This document shows, in pieces, positions 47,306 through 58,696 of a stretch of 64,000 nt of DNA. The position numbers and the translations under genes were made by a program. Source of the stretch: Microcella humidisoli (GTDB taxonomy: Bacteria; Actinomycetota; Actinomycetes; Actinomycetales; Microbacteriaceae); NCBI RefSeq assembly GCF_024362325.1, contig NZ_CP101497.1, positions 372,001-436,000 on the forward strand, in the 5' to 3' direction. Under the pieces are notes generated by a model, which worked only from the letters and a program-made list of their open reading frames with translations, was not told the DNA's origin and made no database searches. How positions within the stretch are numbered: position 1 is the stretch's first letter; every line of letters starts with the position of its first letter.

Positions 47306-48106
47306 TCAACCCCTCACCGGAACGAATACGGCCCCCTTCGCCATTGCCTCCTGCAGCTGCGCGTAGACCTCACGGGAAGCCATGATCGCCCGAAATGCTC
47401 TCGCACCGCTCCCGAACCACTGATTCGACCGGCACATCGCGGCAGTTGGCTTCGTCCGCGGAGCAGGAAAGAACCCTCTGCTCACGGGGTCAAACTTCTC
47501 AATCCCGCACACACCGCAGCGCCGGGGCGGATACGCGCCCATCTCGAGATCCACGAGGTCATCAACCACGAGCTGGACGACCGTCGTCAACGCTTCGCCC
47601 CGAGAGTTGTGGACTTCCCGCGCAGGAACACCCAATGGCTTGAAAACGCTGTCCCACAGCTCAGGTGTAACGAACAACTCGTCGAACACCCAGTTCAACT
47701 GAAGCACACTCCGACGCCCCCACCGTGGCTCCCCTCGCATGCGGAACGGAGCCACTTGTCGCAGCCCTATTCCGCAATGCGGGCAGAACTCTGAGTCGTC
47801 GTAGGTGACCTTTCGGTAGCCGAAGACGTCGTCGTTCGGCTGTGGATAGCTCCAATGCCAATCCGTTGAAAACTCGTGCCACTCCGCGGCCTTCAACTCA
47901 CCATTGGTGAACCTGGTTGTACTGATCAAATCCTCGAAAGACCGCCCATGACTCGCGAGCCAATCGACGACGGCCGGCCAGCGTGAATCTGATTCGTCGA
48001 ACCAAAAGCCAAAATGACCATCGGGCGAAACCTGAATGCCCAACTCTCCGAGCTCTCTCGCTACCTGCGGAGACGACTGCGCGGCTATTCGCCTCATGAT
48101 CTTCAT
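47306..48106 (-). CDS. Double-CXXCG-type unknown protein (266 aa)
   Basis: Two zinc-knuckle-like pairs about 90 residues apart, CPHCG and CGVCG. Between them ELFVTPELWDSVFKPLGVPAREV, a pattern like the paralogous CXXCG family of myxobacteria. The N-terminal third is acidic and aromatic (HEFSTDWHWSYPQPNDD). Lower GC than flanks. The ATG at 48106 follows GAGGAG. Function unknown; its family includes predicted immunity proteins, which is a weak link here. Confidence 0.65.
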   Translation of the reverse strand: MKIMRRIAAQSSPQVARELGELGIQVSPDGHFGFWFDESDSRWPAVVDWLASHGRSFEDLISTTRFTNGELKAAEWHEFSTDWHWSYPQPNDDVFGYRKVTYDDSEFCPHCGIGLRQVAPFRMRGEPRWGRRSVLQLNWVFDELFVTPELWDSVFKPLGVPAREVHNSRGEALTTVVQLVVDDLVDLEMGAYPPRRCGVCGIEKFDPVSRGFFPAPRTKPTAAMCRSNQWFGSGARAFRAIMASREVYAQLQEAMAKGAVFVPVRG

Positions 48107-48194
48107 CTCACAGCACACTCCTCGCGCGATTCCGGCCTCGTCACCGGGAAAGGGTTCTGGAAAACAGATTGGCTTGATCGAGAGACTTCTCCAC

Positions 48195-49058
48195 CTACTC
48201 CACGTCGCGGCGGCCGGTCGTCAGGGCTGCGGCCACGAGCAGCACCGCGGCGAGGCCGCCGAGCACGAGGCCTCCCTGCCACCAGGTGAGAGCATCCACC
48301 GACGCGACGGGAACAGAGGGATCGAGCGCGTTCAGTGAGCTCAGGATGCCCGCCCCGACCAGGGCGTCGGTCGCCGACCCCGGCAGGAAGCGGCCGAGCG
48401 AGGCCGACCACTCCCAGACGCTGGCCACGAGCCGCAGGATCGGCTCGACGAACTGGGTGAACGCCAGCACGATGACGATCGCCGCGATCTGGCTCGTGAG
48501 CAGGGCACCGAGGCCGAGACCGAGCAGCGACCACAGTGCGGTGGCGACGAGGGTGCGCAGCAGCACGCCGATGACCTCGGGCTCGCCGAGCGCGGTCTCC
48601 TCCCCGAGTGCGGCGAGCACCGGGGCCCCGAGGCCGACCGAGCCGATGAGGCCGAGCACGCCGTAGAGCGTGCCCATGAGCGCGGCGACGATCGCCTTCG
48701 CGGCCAGCACGATGCCGCGGCGCGGTTGCGCGAGCACCGTCGGCGTCAGGGTGCCGTGCCGGTACTCGGTCGTGACGATGAGCGCGCCGAACAGCAGCGG
48801 GATCACGAGGCCGACTGCCGTGACGCTGCTGTAGACGAGGTTGGCGATGACGACGGGGTCGAGCTCGGGCGCGGGCGCTGCCCCGCCGGCGGCGCCCGCG
48901 AGCAGCGCACCGGCGTCGCTGAGGAAGAACGCGAGGCCCGCGGCCGTCATGCCGACGTAGGCGACCATGATGAGGCCGAGCAACCACCACGACTTCAGCG
49001 AGAAGACCTTCGCGAATTCGGCGGCCGTCGCTCTGCCCAGGGCGGTGAGGGTGCTCAT
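48195..49058 (-). CDS. ABC-2 type permease
   Basis: 287 residues with six helices and a C-terminal hydrophobic segment (LVLGGLAAVLLVAAALTTG). ALGRATAAEFAKVFSLKSWW near the N-terminus. Permease partner of the ATPase, overlapping its stop by 4 bp. Cargo unknown. Its 3' end is duplicated at 47216. Confidence 0.9.
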   Translation of the reverse strand: MSTLTALGRATAAEFAKVFSLKSWWLLGLIMVAYVGMTAAGLAFFLSDAGALLAGAAGGAAPAPELDPVVIANLVYSSVTAVGLVIPLLFGALIVTTEYRHGTLTPTVLAQPRRGIVLAAKAIVAALMGTLYGVLGLIGSVGLGAPVLAALGEETALGEPEVIGVLLRTLVATALWSLLGLGLGALLTSQIAAIVIVLAFTQFVEPILRLVASVWEWSASLGRFLPGSATDALVGAGILSSLNALDPSVPVASVDALTWWQGGLVLGGLAAVLLVAAALTTGRRDVE

Positions 49059-49984
49059 GCGGCGCTCCCCTCGGCGGCGGCGCCCGTGCTCGCCGCTTCA
49101 TCCGCCGTGAGCGCGAGGAACACCGACTCGAGCCCGTCGCCCTCGTCGCTGAGGTGCGTGAGCGCGATCCCTGCGTCGCGGGCGACCTCGCCCGTGCGCG
49201 CGGCGTCGAGGCCGAGCACCGTCAGCCCTGAGGGGCCGGGCTCGACGGTCGCGCCGGCGCGCGTGAGGGCATCCTGCAGCGCCGCCCGATCAGCCGCGTC
49301 GACGCGCACGCGGGCGGTCCCCGCTTCGAGGGCGTCGAGGGTGCCGTCGAACACTATGCGCCCGTGACGGATGACCACGACATCGTCGACCGTCTGCTGC
49401 ACCTCGCTCAGCACGTGGCTCGAGAGCAGCACGGTGCGGCCCTCGTCGGCGAGCGCGCGCAGCAGGCCGCGCATCCAGCGAATGCCGTCCGGATCGAGGC
49501 CGTTGATGGGCTCGTCGAGCACGAGCGCGTCGGGGTCGCCGAGCAGGGCGGCCGCGAGTCCGAGGCGCTGCCGCATTCCGAGCGAGTAGCCGCCGACGCG
49601 ACGGCGGCCGGCGTCGGCGAGGCCCACCTGCGTGAGCACCGCATCGACACGCGCGCGCTCGATGCCCGAGGCGAGCGCGAGGGTGAGCAGGTGGTCTCGG
49701 CCGCTGCGACCGGGGTGGAACACGTCGCTCGACAGCGAACCGCCCACCCGCCGCAGGGGTGCGTCGAGGTCGCGGTAGCGCTGGTCGTCGATGAGCGCGC
49801 GGCCCGCCGTCGGGCGGTTGAGGCCGAGCAGAATGCGCAGGGTCGACGTCTTGCCGGCGCCGTTCGGGCCGAGGAAGCCCGTGACGCGGCCCGGCTGCGC
49901 GGTGAAGCTGACATCGCGCAGGGCGGTGACCTCGCCGTAGACCTTCGTCAGCGACTCGACGGTGAGCGGGGTGGGAGTGCGCAT
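49055..49984 (-). CDS. ABC transporter ATP-binding protein
   Basis: 309 residues. Walker A GPNGAGKTSTLRILLGL, signature YSLGMRQRLGLAAALLG, Walker B ALVLDEPINGLD, His in LLSSHVLSE. A C-terminal domain of about 90 residues is of the DrrA/CcmA type. Exports an unknown substrate with the next gene. Divergent from xseA, 85 bp apart. Confidence 0.93.
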   Translation of the reverse strand: MRTPTPLTVESLTKVYGEVTALRDVSFTAQPGRVTGFLGPNGAGKTSTLRILLGLNRPTAGRALIDDQRYRDLDAPLRRVGGSLSSDVFHPGRSGRDHLLTLALASGIERARVDAVLTQVGLADAGRRRVGGYSLGMRQRLGLAAALLGDPDALVLDEPINGLDPDGIRWMRGLLRALADEGRTVLLSSHVLSEVQQTVDDVVVIRHGRIVFDGTLDALEAGTARVRVDAADRAALQDALTRAGATVEPGPSGLTVLGLDAARTGEVARDAGIALTHLSDEGDGLESVFLALTADEAASTGAAAEGSAA

Positions 49985-50069
49985 GCGGCTCCTTGCAGAA
50001 CGAGGCCGAGAGGTCGGCGCTCTCGACTACCCTGGCGAAGCACACCGGACGACGCAAGGAGGGCACACC

Positions 50070-51341
50070 GTGACGGACGCGCCCGCCCCGTCCAGCGCCG
50101 ACGCCCCCTGGCCTGTCGGCCAGCTCTCGGCGAAGCTCAAGGACTACATCGACCGGCTCGGCCAGGTCTGGGTCGACGGCGAGATCGCCCAGTGGGGCGT
50201 CTCGGGCGGCAACGTCTACGGCAAGCTCAAAGACGTCAGCCAGGACGCCACAGTGTCGTTCGTCATCTGGTCGTCGGTGCGTGCGACGCTTCCCGACGGT
50301 TTGGGCCAGGGCGACCGCGTGACCGCCCTCGTCAAGGCCAATTGGTGGGTCAAGGGCGGCACGCTCACGATGCAGGTGTCGCAGATGCGCCGCGTCGGCC
50401 TCGGCGACCTGCTCGAGCGCCTCGAGCGGTTGCGCGCCACCCTCGCGGCCGAGGGCCTCTTCTCCCCCGAGCGCAAGCGGCCCCTCCCCTTCCTGCCGCA
50501 GTGCATCGGGCTCGTGACCGGCAAAGACAGCGACGCCGAGAAAGACGTCATCCGCAATGCGCAACTGCGCTGGCCCTCCGTGCGGTTCCGCGTCGTGCAC
50601 GCCGCCGTGCAGGGCGACAAGGCGGTCGCCGAGGTGACGGCGGGCATCCGGCAATTGGATGCGGACCCCGAGGTCGACGTCATCATCGTCGCCCGCGGCG
50701 GCGGCGACTTCCAGAACCTGCTGCCGTTCAGCGACGAGAGCCTGGTGCGCGCGGCCGCGGCCTGCGAGACCCCGCTCGTGAGCGCGATCGGCCACGAGAA
50801 CGACCGCCCGCTGCTCGACGAGGTCGCCGACCTGCGCGCCTCGACGCCCACCGACGCCGCCAAGCGCGTCGTGCCCGACGTGAGCGACGAGCTCGCGCGC
50901 GTGCAGCAGGTGCGTTCGCGCATGCTCACGCGCGTCACCGGCGCGATCTCGACCGAGGTCGAGCGCATCGCCGCCATCCGCTCGCGCCCCGCGCTCGCCT
51001 CGTCGGCGTGGATCGTTGACACGCGTGCCGACGAGCTCACGCGAGGCGTCGCACGCGGCGTCGAGCTGACGAGCCGGCTTCTTGAGCGCGCACACGTCGA
51101 CGTCGACGAACGCCGCGCCCAACTGCGCGCGCTCTCGCCGCAGCGCACGCTCGACCGGGGCTACGCCATCGCGCAGACCGCGACGGGCGCCGTCATCCGC
51201 TCGGCGGCCACCGTCGCCTCGGGCGACGCGCTCGTGCTGACGCTCGCTGACGGCCGCCTCGCCGCACGCGCCGAGGCTCCCCTCGCCGGACCGGACGGCG
51301 CGACCCCGACTCCCACGACTCCCGAAGGAAGGCCCGCCTAG
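50070..51341 (+). CDS. xseA: Exodeoxyribonuclease VII large subunit
   Basis: 423 residues: OB-fold N-terminus ([22 protein letters not shown]), catalytic core with [17 protein letters not shown] and [18 protein letters not shown], and a long coiled-coil C-terminal part. Degrades single-stranded DNA with XseB. GTG start at 50070 with AAGGAGG eight bases upstream; a longer frame from 49962 would overlap the divergent ATPase gene. Confidence 0.96.
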   Translation: MTDAPAPSSADAPWPVGQLSAKLKDYIDRLGQVWVDGEIAQWGVSGGNVYGKLKDVSQDATVSFVIWSSVRATLPDGLGQGDRVTALVKANWWVKGGTLTMQVSQMRRVGLGDLLERLERLRATLAAEGLFSPERKRPLPFLPQCIGLVTGKDSDAEKDVIRNAQLRWPSVRFRVVHAAVQGDKAVAEVTAGIRQLDADPEVDVIIVARGGGDFQNLLPFSDESLVRAAAACETPLVSAIGHENDRPLLDEVADLRASTPTDAAKRVVPDVSDELARVQQVRSRMLTRVTGAISTEVERIAAIRSRPALASSAWIVDTRADELTRGVARGVELTSRLLERAHVDVDERRAQLRALSPQRTLDRGYAIAQTATGAVIRSAATVASGDALVLTLADGRLAARAEAPLAGPDGATPTPTTPEGRPA

Positions 51342-51342
51342 C

Positions 51343-51570
51343 ATGAGTGACGTGACCGCTTCCGACCCTGCCGACATCGCCGGCCTCAGCTACGAGCAGG
51401 CGCGCGACGAACTCGTGCGCGTCGTGAGCGAGCTCGAGCAGGGCGGCGCGACCCTCGAGCAATCGATCGCCCTGTGGGAGCGCGGCGAAGCCCTCGCGCG
51501 GCGATGCGAAGAGTGGCTGATCGGCGCGAAAGAGCGCCTCGACGCGGCCCGCGCGGCCGCTGAAGGGTGA
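51343..51570 (+). CDS. xseB: Exodeoxyribonuclease VII small subunit
   Basis: 75 residues: [20 protein letters not shown] and [17 protein letters not shown] are the family motifs. Starts 1 bp after xseA stops. Confidence 0.95.
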   Translation: MSDVTASDPADIAGLSYEQARDELVRVVSELEQGGATLEQSIALWERGEALARRCEEWLIGAKERLDAARAAAEG

Positions 51571-52196
51571 GCCCGGTGGCTGAGACTCCGACGACCGCCG
51601 ACTCCGGTGCCGAGACGCCGCAGGAGAAGGCCGACCGCGTCGCCGAAGCCCGCCGCAAGCGCCGCGCCAACCAGACCACCCGCAACCTCATCGGCTCGCT
51701 CGTCGCCTCGCTCGGCATCGTGCTGTTCCTCGTGCTCGTCGTCGTGCGCCCCGACCCCGTCCCGCTCGCGATCGACTACGTCGCCGCCGCGGCCGAAGCC
51801 GAGGCGAGCCTCGGCACAGCGGTCATCGCCCCCGTCGTGCCACCGAGCTGGAGCGCGAACCGCGCCGAACTCGCCGGCAGCGGCGGCATCGACGAGTGGG
51901 CCATCGGCTTCATCACGGCCGAGCGCACCTTCCTCGGTGTGCTGCAGGGCTTCACCGACGAGCAGAGCTGGCTGCAGGATGCCCTGCGCGACCCGGGCGA
52001 CGGCGAGCGCGTCACCATCGCCGGGGTCGAGTGGCAGCGCTACGACCGCCGCGGCGTCGACGGCGTCGGCCTGCGCGAGATCGCGCTCGTGACGCGCACG
52101 CCCGAGAGCACCGTCGTGCTCTACGGCACGGCCTCCGACGCCGACCTCGAGCTGCTCGCCACCGCGGTCGCCGCCGAGCTGCCTGCCGCCCCCTGA
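51567..52196 (+). CDS. DUF4245 membrane-anchored protein
   Basis: 209 residues. A charged N-terminus ([20 protein letters not shown]) and one helix ([20 protein letters not shown]) anchor an extracellular domain with [25 protein letters not shown]. Actinobacterial, function unknown. GTG start overlapping the xseB stop by 4 bp. Confidence 0.88.
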   Translation: MSPVAETPTTADSGAETPQEKADRVAEARRKRRANQTTRNLIGSLVASLGIVLFLVLVVVRPDPVPLAIDYVAAAAEAEASLGTAVIAPVVPPSWSANRAELAGSGGIDEWAIGFITAERTFLGVLQGFTDEQSWLQDALRDPGDGERVTIAGVEWQRYDRRGVDGVGLREIALVTRTPESTVVLYGTASDADLELLATAVAAELPAAP

Positions 52197-52255
52197 CGCC
52201 GGGGCGACTACGCTCGAGAGGCGCACCGCCCGCCCCGAGTCCGCCCAGGAGCATG

Positions 52256-52894
52256 ATGTCGACGACACGCCGCACGCCCGAACAGGTCTGGCGCGAGATG
52301 CAGCGGGGCAACGCGCGGTTCGTCGCGGGTGAGCCCCAGCATCCCCGTCAAGACGTCGACCGGCGCACCGAGCTCGCCGCCTTCCAGGCCCCGCACGCCG
52401 CCCTCTTCGGCTGCAGCGACTCGCGGCTCGCCGCCGAGATCATCTTCGACAAGGGTCTGGGCGACCTGTTCGTCGTGCGCAACGCGGGCCAGGTGATCAG
52501 CGACAGCGTCATCGGATCGCTCGAGTACGCCGTCGCCGTGCTCAAGGTGCCGCTGATCCTCGTGCTCGGCCACGACGAGTGCGGCGCCGTCGCCGCCGCC
52601 ATCTCGGCCGTCGACGCCGACTCGCCCGCGCTGCCCGTGCACATCCAGGGCCTCGTCGACCAGATCATGCCCGCCGTCGATCGCGTTCGGCTCGCGGCCG
52701 GATCGCCCGACGCCGCCGGTGTCGACGCCCTCGAGGTGGGCCGCGAGCACTTGCGCGACACCGTCGGAGCCCTGCTCGCGTCGAGCGAGCTCATCAGCGA
52801 CGAGGTCGCGGCCGGTACGCTGGCCATCGTGGGTGCGAACTACCGCCTTCGCGAAGGCAGGGTCGTGCCCGACGTCGTCGTCGGCCAGCTCTAG
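52256..52894 (+). CDS. Beta-carbonic anhydrase
   Basis: 212 residues. Zinc ligands in FGCSDSRLAAE (Cys, with Asp) and LGHDECGAVAAA (His and Cys), family fold FVVRNAGQVISDSVIGSLEYAV. Interconverts CO2 and bicarbonate. Of two adjacent ATGs the second is better spaced from AGGAG. Lies near the Dab operon, but not in it. Confidence 0.93.
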   Translation: MSTTRRTPEQVWREMQRGNARFVAGEPQHPRQDVDRRTELAAFQAPHAALFGCSDSRLAAEIIFDKGLGDLFVVRNAGQVISDSVIGSLEYAVAVLKVPLILVLGHDECGAVAAAISAVDADSPALPVHIQGLVDQIMPAVDRVRLAAGSPDAAGVDALEVGREHLRDTVGALLASSELISDEVAAGTLAIVGANYRLREGRVVPDVVVGQL

Positions 52895-52980
52895 CGCGGC
52901 ATCCCCGCAGCCCGAGCCGACCGCCTGCCACCGCGACCGCCCCTGCGAATCCCTCCCGTCATTAGAAGGAACACACCGCC

Positions 52981-54378
<1,398 letters not shown>

Positions 54379-54529
54379 CGCGGCGAGCGCGGCGCGAGCA
54401 TCCTGCCCCGCCCTGCAGACGGCCCGCGCCGGTGCGCCGATTCCTCTGATCCGCACCACCGGTTCGAGAAGCACTCGGGCGCAGCCGCCGCGGGCCGCAG
54501 GGCCAGCGTAGCCGGGTGCCCGGGCCGCG

Positions 54530-54853
54530 TCAGCGGAAGTAGTGCGGGCGGCTCACATAGGTGTCGGAGACGAACATCACGCCGGCCGTGTGCTCGAGCA
54601 GCGAGCGCAGCCCCTCGATCAGGTCGTCAGCCCGGTCGTCGGGCACGACCGTGATCACGAGCGTGAGCGCGTCGCGGTCATTGAACAGCTGACGGCCCTC
54701 GTGAGCACCGTGGTGACCGAGCCCGGTGACGGCGGGCAGACTCGTGTAGCCCGTCGCCCCCGCGGCGACGACCTGCCGGCGCACGGCATCGGCGTCGACC
54801 GTGCGCGCGACCACCTCGATCTTGGTCATGCGGGTCAGTGATTCGCGGCTCAT
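54530..54853 (-). CDS. PII-like protein of the DabAB operon
   Basis: 107 residues with a ferredoxin-like PII/CutA-like fold (KIEVVARTVDADAVRRQVVAAG; GATGYTSLPAVTGLGHHG in the loop; ALTLVITVVPDDRADDLIEGL). PII-like proteins often accompany DabA-type transporters and may sense nucleotides or bicarbonate. The 4-bp overlap with dabA couples translation. Confidence 0.8.
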   Translation of the reverse strand: MSRESLTRMTKIEVVARTVDADAVRRQVVAAGATGYTSLPAVTGLGHHGAHEGRQLFNDRDALTLVITVVPDDRADDLIEGLRSLLEHTAGVMFVSDTYVSRPHYFR

Positions 54854-57234
54854 GCGGCGTCGTCCTCTCTCTGGGCGCTCTGCGCGCCCTCGTGCGTGTA
54901 CGGCTGCCACCCCTCGCGGGTGCGCCGCTCCCAACTGCCCGGTGTCGCGCCAGAGCGCACCAGGATGACCCATTCTCCGTGCACGAGGTCGGCCACGACA
55001 TCGGCACTGCCGATGATGCGATCGATGCGCTCTCGCGGGGCGTCGACGACGACGAGCAGGCGCAGCGGCTCGTGGTGCAGCCCCGAGCGCGTGCCGATCG
55101 ACTGCCACGGCAGCCCTAGGCGCAGATCGCCCGTCGGACCGCTCACGACGCCCGTCCCCCCCACGAGGTTGTGCACGGTCTTCGAGCCGGCCCCGAACAC
55201 GTCGGGGTCGACGGCCGAGAAGTAGTACTGCGCGTTGATCCAGTGGGCGACGACGAGCGGCGCCGTGAGGATCGTCTCGAGCGCGATGCCCTCCGCGTCA
55301 TGCTGCGGCTCGTACGAGTGCAAGAACACTCGGCGCCCCAGGTCAGCGCTCTGACTCAGGGTGCGCGGGCCGATGATGAGCGCGGCGTTGCGGGCCAAGC
55401 CCCACTCGGGGTAGACCTGTGCCCAGTCGCCGGCTCGACGGGCGACGGCCGCAGCCGCGCCCTGGCCGACGGGTGCCCCCGGAAGCTCGGCCGCGCGCTC
55501 GGCGGCCAGACCCCGACCGGCGATGGCGGCGTCGCGGCCGAGCTTCTCGACCGCCTGACGGTGGTCGATCCGCAGACGGTCGATGTCGAAGAGCGTGAGC
55601 GAGTCGGTGGCGGTGTCGTGCTCTCCCGCGATCACGATCGTGCCATCGGGGATGCGGATGCCACGCTCGGCGAGACCGGCGCGCACCGCCGGCGCCGTGA
55701 GCAGCGCGGCGGCGATGCGCGCGTTGGGGGCACCGCGATGCCCCCCGCACGCTCCGCAGTCCAGCGCCGTGCGGTAGGCGTTGTTGGTGGTGGTCGTACC
55801 GTGCCCGACGAGCACGACCAGGGGCGCGAAGTTCTCGACGAGGCCCATCGTGCGCAGAATGACCTCGGCCGTGTCGATCTGGTCGCCGAGGGTGAGGGCC
55901 GAGTCGATGTCGAAGAGGGTGGGGGCGGCGGCCTCGTCGGGGCGCCCGGCCCGCGCACCCCGGCCGGCCAGCACGCTGCGCGTGATCGCGCTGGGTCCGA
56001 GCATCCAGCCCGTGACCTCGGCCCAGCCCAGCGGCGCACCCGCGACGGCGTCGGGGGCCTTGATTGCCGCCCGCACCGCGCGACGGGTGCCGAGCCGGTC
56101 GATGAGGCGCGCCGCGGTGCGCCACGAGCCCGGCGTGGGCCGTTCTGAGACCTGGTAGCGAGGCGTGAGCAGTACCGGGCAGGCGGGCGCGCTCTCGGCA
56201 GCAGCGAGCGGCTCGACCGCCGCAGCGATGCCGAAGAAGCCGGCGAAGCCTGACGTCGTGTACGCGCCCTGACGCTCGAGGTGTCGGCGCAGCCCTTCGC
56301 TGCGCGGGTCGATGCAGAAGACGAGGTGTGCAGCGGGGGCCGCGACGACGGCCTGCGCGCCCGGCGTCAGCTGCGCGAGCACGGCCGAGTGCGCACGGGC
56401 CTCGAAAGCCTCCTGCCAGATGAGGGCGCGCTCGAGCGCCGCGCCCGCGGGGCCTGCCGGTCTCGATGCCGGCAGGGGCGCCGCGCCGAGTGCCCAGACG
56501 AGGGCCACGCGCACGGCCAGCAGATCGAGCACCTCGACGTCGCCCGTCGTCATCGAACGCCAGCGGATCGCGGCCGTCCAGCCGGGCAGTGCGGCGAGGT
56601 GCGCGCGCATCGCGGGCAGCTGCTCGTCGTCCTCGATGCCGAGCAGGTCGAGGGCCCGCATCAGAGCGACGTCGGCCGCCTCGGGGAGTTCGGCGATGCG
56701 ACCGCGCGCCGACCGCGGGAGGGCGGGGTCGCGCCGCGCGACAGCGCGCCAGGCTCCGTAGAAGCCGAGCCGGTCGACGGGCACCGGCCACGACGCGGCC
56801 TCGGGGGCGAGTGCGGCACGGCACCACGCCGACACCAGGTCATCGATCGGGTCGAGGGACGCCTCGAGTGCCGCCGGCGCGCTGCTCGACTCGTGCTCGG
56901 CGAGGAACTGCTCGAGGAGGCGCGCGTCGGTACCGAGCGCGTCGGGCCGGTGGCGACGGATGCTCGCGGCAAGCTCGGCGGCTGCGATGCGCCCCGCGCC
57001 GAGGTGAGCGCGGAACTCGTCCTCACCGAGCACGCCCCGGCCGCCGAGCGCCGGCGCGGCGCTCGACACGGCGGCGGCATAGCCGTCACCGAGCGCGGGC
57101 AGCACGGGGTTCACGGCGATCGCCGCGTCGAGCCCGTAGTAGGGCGCGACGACGTTGGCGGCGATGTCAGCGCGAGCCCGCACGCGGAGGGCGCGAGCCG
57201 TCTCGCTGCGGTGAGCGGCGGGGGTGGTGGTCAT
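54850..57234 (-). CDS. dabA: DabA-type inorganic carbon transporter subunit (DUF2309)
   Basis: 794 residues. The beta-carbonic-anhydrase-like zinc site is complete: Cys307 and Asp309 in VFCIDPRSEG, His478 in LVGHGT and Cys493 in DCGACGGH, with the 15-residue His-Cys spacing of characterised DabA. Coupled to the membrane subunit DabB it takes up CO2 as bicarbonate, driven by a cation gradient. Its start overlaps the dabB stop by 4 bp. Confidence 0.92.
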   Translation of the reverse strand: MTTTPAAHRSETARALRVRARADIAANVVAPYYGLDAAIAVNPVLPALGDGYAAAVSSAAPALGGRGVLGEDEFRAHLGAGRIAAAELAASIRRHRPDALGTDARLLEQFLAEHESSSAPAALEASLDPIDDLVSAWCRAALAPEAASWPVPVDRLGFYGAWRAVARRDPALPRSARGRIAELPEAADVALMRALDLLGIEDDEQLPAMRAHLAALPGWTAAIRWRSMTTGDVEVLDLLAVRVALVWALGAAPLPASRPAGPAGAALERALIWQEAFEARAHSAVLAQLTPGAQAVVAAPAAHLVFCIDPRSEGLRRHLERQGAYTTSGFAGFFGIAAAVEPLAAAESAPACPVLLTPRYQVSERPTPGSWRTAARLIDRLGTRRAVRAAIKAPDAVAGAPLGWAEVTGWMLGPSAITRSVLAGRGARAGRPDEAAAPTLFDIDSALTLGDQIDTAEVILRTMGLVENFAPLVVLVGHGTTTTNNAYRTALDCGACGGHRGAPNARIAAALLTAPAVRAGLAERGIRIPDGTIVIAGEHDTATDSLTLFDIDRLRIDHRQAVEKLGRDAAIAGRGLAAERAAELPGAPVGQGAAAAVARRAGDWAQVYPEWGLARNAALIIGPRTLSQSADLGRRVFLHSYEPQHDAEGIALETILTAPLVVAHWINAQYYFSAVDPDVFGAGSKTVHNLVGGTGVVSGPTGDLRLGLPWQSIGTRSGLHHEPLRLLVVVDAPRERIDRIIGSADVVADLVHGEWVILVRSGATPGSWERRTREGWQPYTHEGAQSAQREDDAA

Positions 57235-58589
57235 GCCGTGGCTCCCATCGGGGTCGAGGAGGTGCGGGGAGAGGTGCGGGGGTGACCGGTGCGGCGTGCC
57301 GGTGCAGACGCAGACCCGACCTCACGGGAGCGGTCGATGCGCACCGCGCGGCCGCCGAGGCCGTGCCCAACCGCGATGAGCATGAGCGCCCAGCGCCCGG
57401 CGGGCGCCCACCGCCGCACCGCGGCGAGCGCCGCGAGGGCAGTGACGGCCAGCAGAGCGAAGACGAGTGCGAGCGGTTGTGCCGCGATCTCGGCCGGGCG
57501 CGCGAGCCCGAGCGCTCCGGTGAGGGCGGAGGTCGCGGCCGCGAAGGCGACCGCGCCGACCGCAATGAGGGCGACGAGTGCCGCGGCGCGACCGCGGGAG
57601 GGCGCGAGGCCCGCAGCGCGCGCACCGGCGGTGGCGAACGCCACCGCGATGGTGACGAGCAGCAGCAGCTCGGCCGGACCGCGCCCGCCGGGGTAGGCGA
57701 CGAGCGCCACCGCGACGAGGGCCGCGACGGGCACGAGCGCCCCCGCGACCGTCCTGACCCGGCGCTCGGTCGCGGAGGTCAGGAACGGCCGCGGGGCACG
57801 GCGCTCTGCGGCGCGCCGATCGATGCCATCGCTGGAGGAGAGGAACAGGGCGCTCTTGTAGAAGCCGTGAGCGACGAGGTGCAGCAGGGCGGCGGCGAGC
57901 AGGCCGAGCGACGCGACGAGCATCATGAAGCCCATCTGCGCAACCGTCGACGCGACGAGGCGCCCCTTGATGTCGGTGCGCACGAGAGCGGCAAGCACCC
58001 CCGCCACGATCGCCACGGTGCCCAGCGCGGCGAGCAGGGTGATGGCGGCGGGGCTCGAGGCGATGAGCGAGAACTGGGTGATCACCAGAATTCCGCCGCC
58101 ATTGACGATGCCGCCGTGCAGCGCAGCGCTCACCGGAGTCGGCGCGTAGAGCGAGTCGACGAGCCAGGGGTGCGCGGGCGGCAACGCGCAGCGCACCGCG
58201 GCGGCGATCACGAGCAGCACGGCGGGGGCCTCACCGGCGGTGCCCGCGGCGGCGAGCACGACGGCGAGCCACAGCACGACGTCGCCGACGATGAGCCACG
58301 GGCCGGCTCGCCGCAGGGCGGGCCGCCCCCCGCCGAGCCCGAGCGCGGCGAGCGTCGCGGCGGTGGCGAGGCTCCACGCGAGCGCGAGCATCCACAGTTC
58401 GCCCGCGACCACGAGCAGCGCGGTGGCCGACAGCATCGCGACGATGCTGAGCGTGACACCCGCACCGTGCCGGTCACCACGCAGTGAGCGGTGCGCGAAG
58501 GGAAGCACAGCAACGGCGACACCGACCACGAGCACCAGCAGCAGGATCGCCGTGGGGTCGAGGCGCCAGGTGAGATCGAGCGGGCTCAT
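57231..58589 (-). CDS. dabB: DabB-type membrane subunit (NuoL/MrpD-like)
   Basis: 452 residues with about twelve helices. The antiporter-like core contains ALPPAHPWLVDSLYAPTPVSA and LHLVAHGFYKSALF, plus a Lys in the central helices. It drives DabA through ion flux. ATG preceded by AAGGAGG. First gene of the operon, behind the dyad at 58617. Confidence 0.9.
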   Translation of the reverse strand: MSPLDLTWRLDPTAILLLVLVVGVAVAVLPFAHRSLRGDRHGAGVTLSIVAMLSATALLVVAGELWMLALAWSLATAATLAALGLGGGRPALRRAGPWLIVGDVVLWLAVVLAAAGTAGEAPAVLLVIAAAVRCALPPAHPWLVDSLYAPTPVSAALHGGIVNGGGILVITQFSLIASSPAAITLLAALGTVAIVAGVLAALVRTDIKGRLVASTVAQMGFMMLVASLGLLAAALLHLVAHGFYKSALFLSSSDGIDRRAAERRAPRPFLTSATERRVRTVAGALVPVAALVAVALVAYPGGRGPAELLLLVTIAVAFATAGARAAGLAPSRGRAAALVALIAVGAVAFAAATSALTGALGLARPAEIAAQPLALVFALLAVTALAALAAVRRWAPAGRWALMLIAVGHGLGGRAVRIDRSREVGSASAPARRTGHPRTSPRTSSTPMGATA

Positions 58590-58616
58590 AGGTGAACCTC
58601 CTTACCCGCATCACAA

Positions 58617-58638
58617 TACACGTCTTTTGTGTCGTGTA
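58617..58638. promoter_or_regulatory. Dyad operator within the dab promoter
   Basis: TACACG and CGTGTA with a 10-bp spacer. The minus-strand promoter has -35 TTTACA (58635-58640) and -10 TATTGT (58613-58618), 16 bp apart, so the dyad covers its spacer and would repress when bound. Confidence 0.6.
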
Positions 58639-58696
58639 AAGCGATTCCGCCGATTCGTGTCGGGCTGGGCACGGATGCGCGGCGTACAGTGGGCGC

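Noticed and set aside
49962-50069. Upstream extension of xseA
   Set aside because: Would overlap the divergent ATPase start; the GTG at 50070 has the AAGGAGG site.
54379-54529. Gap between fumC and the PII-like gene
   Set aside because: Checked for a terminator or RNA gene; no convincing stem or tRNA-like cloverleaf.
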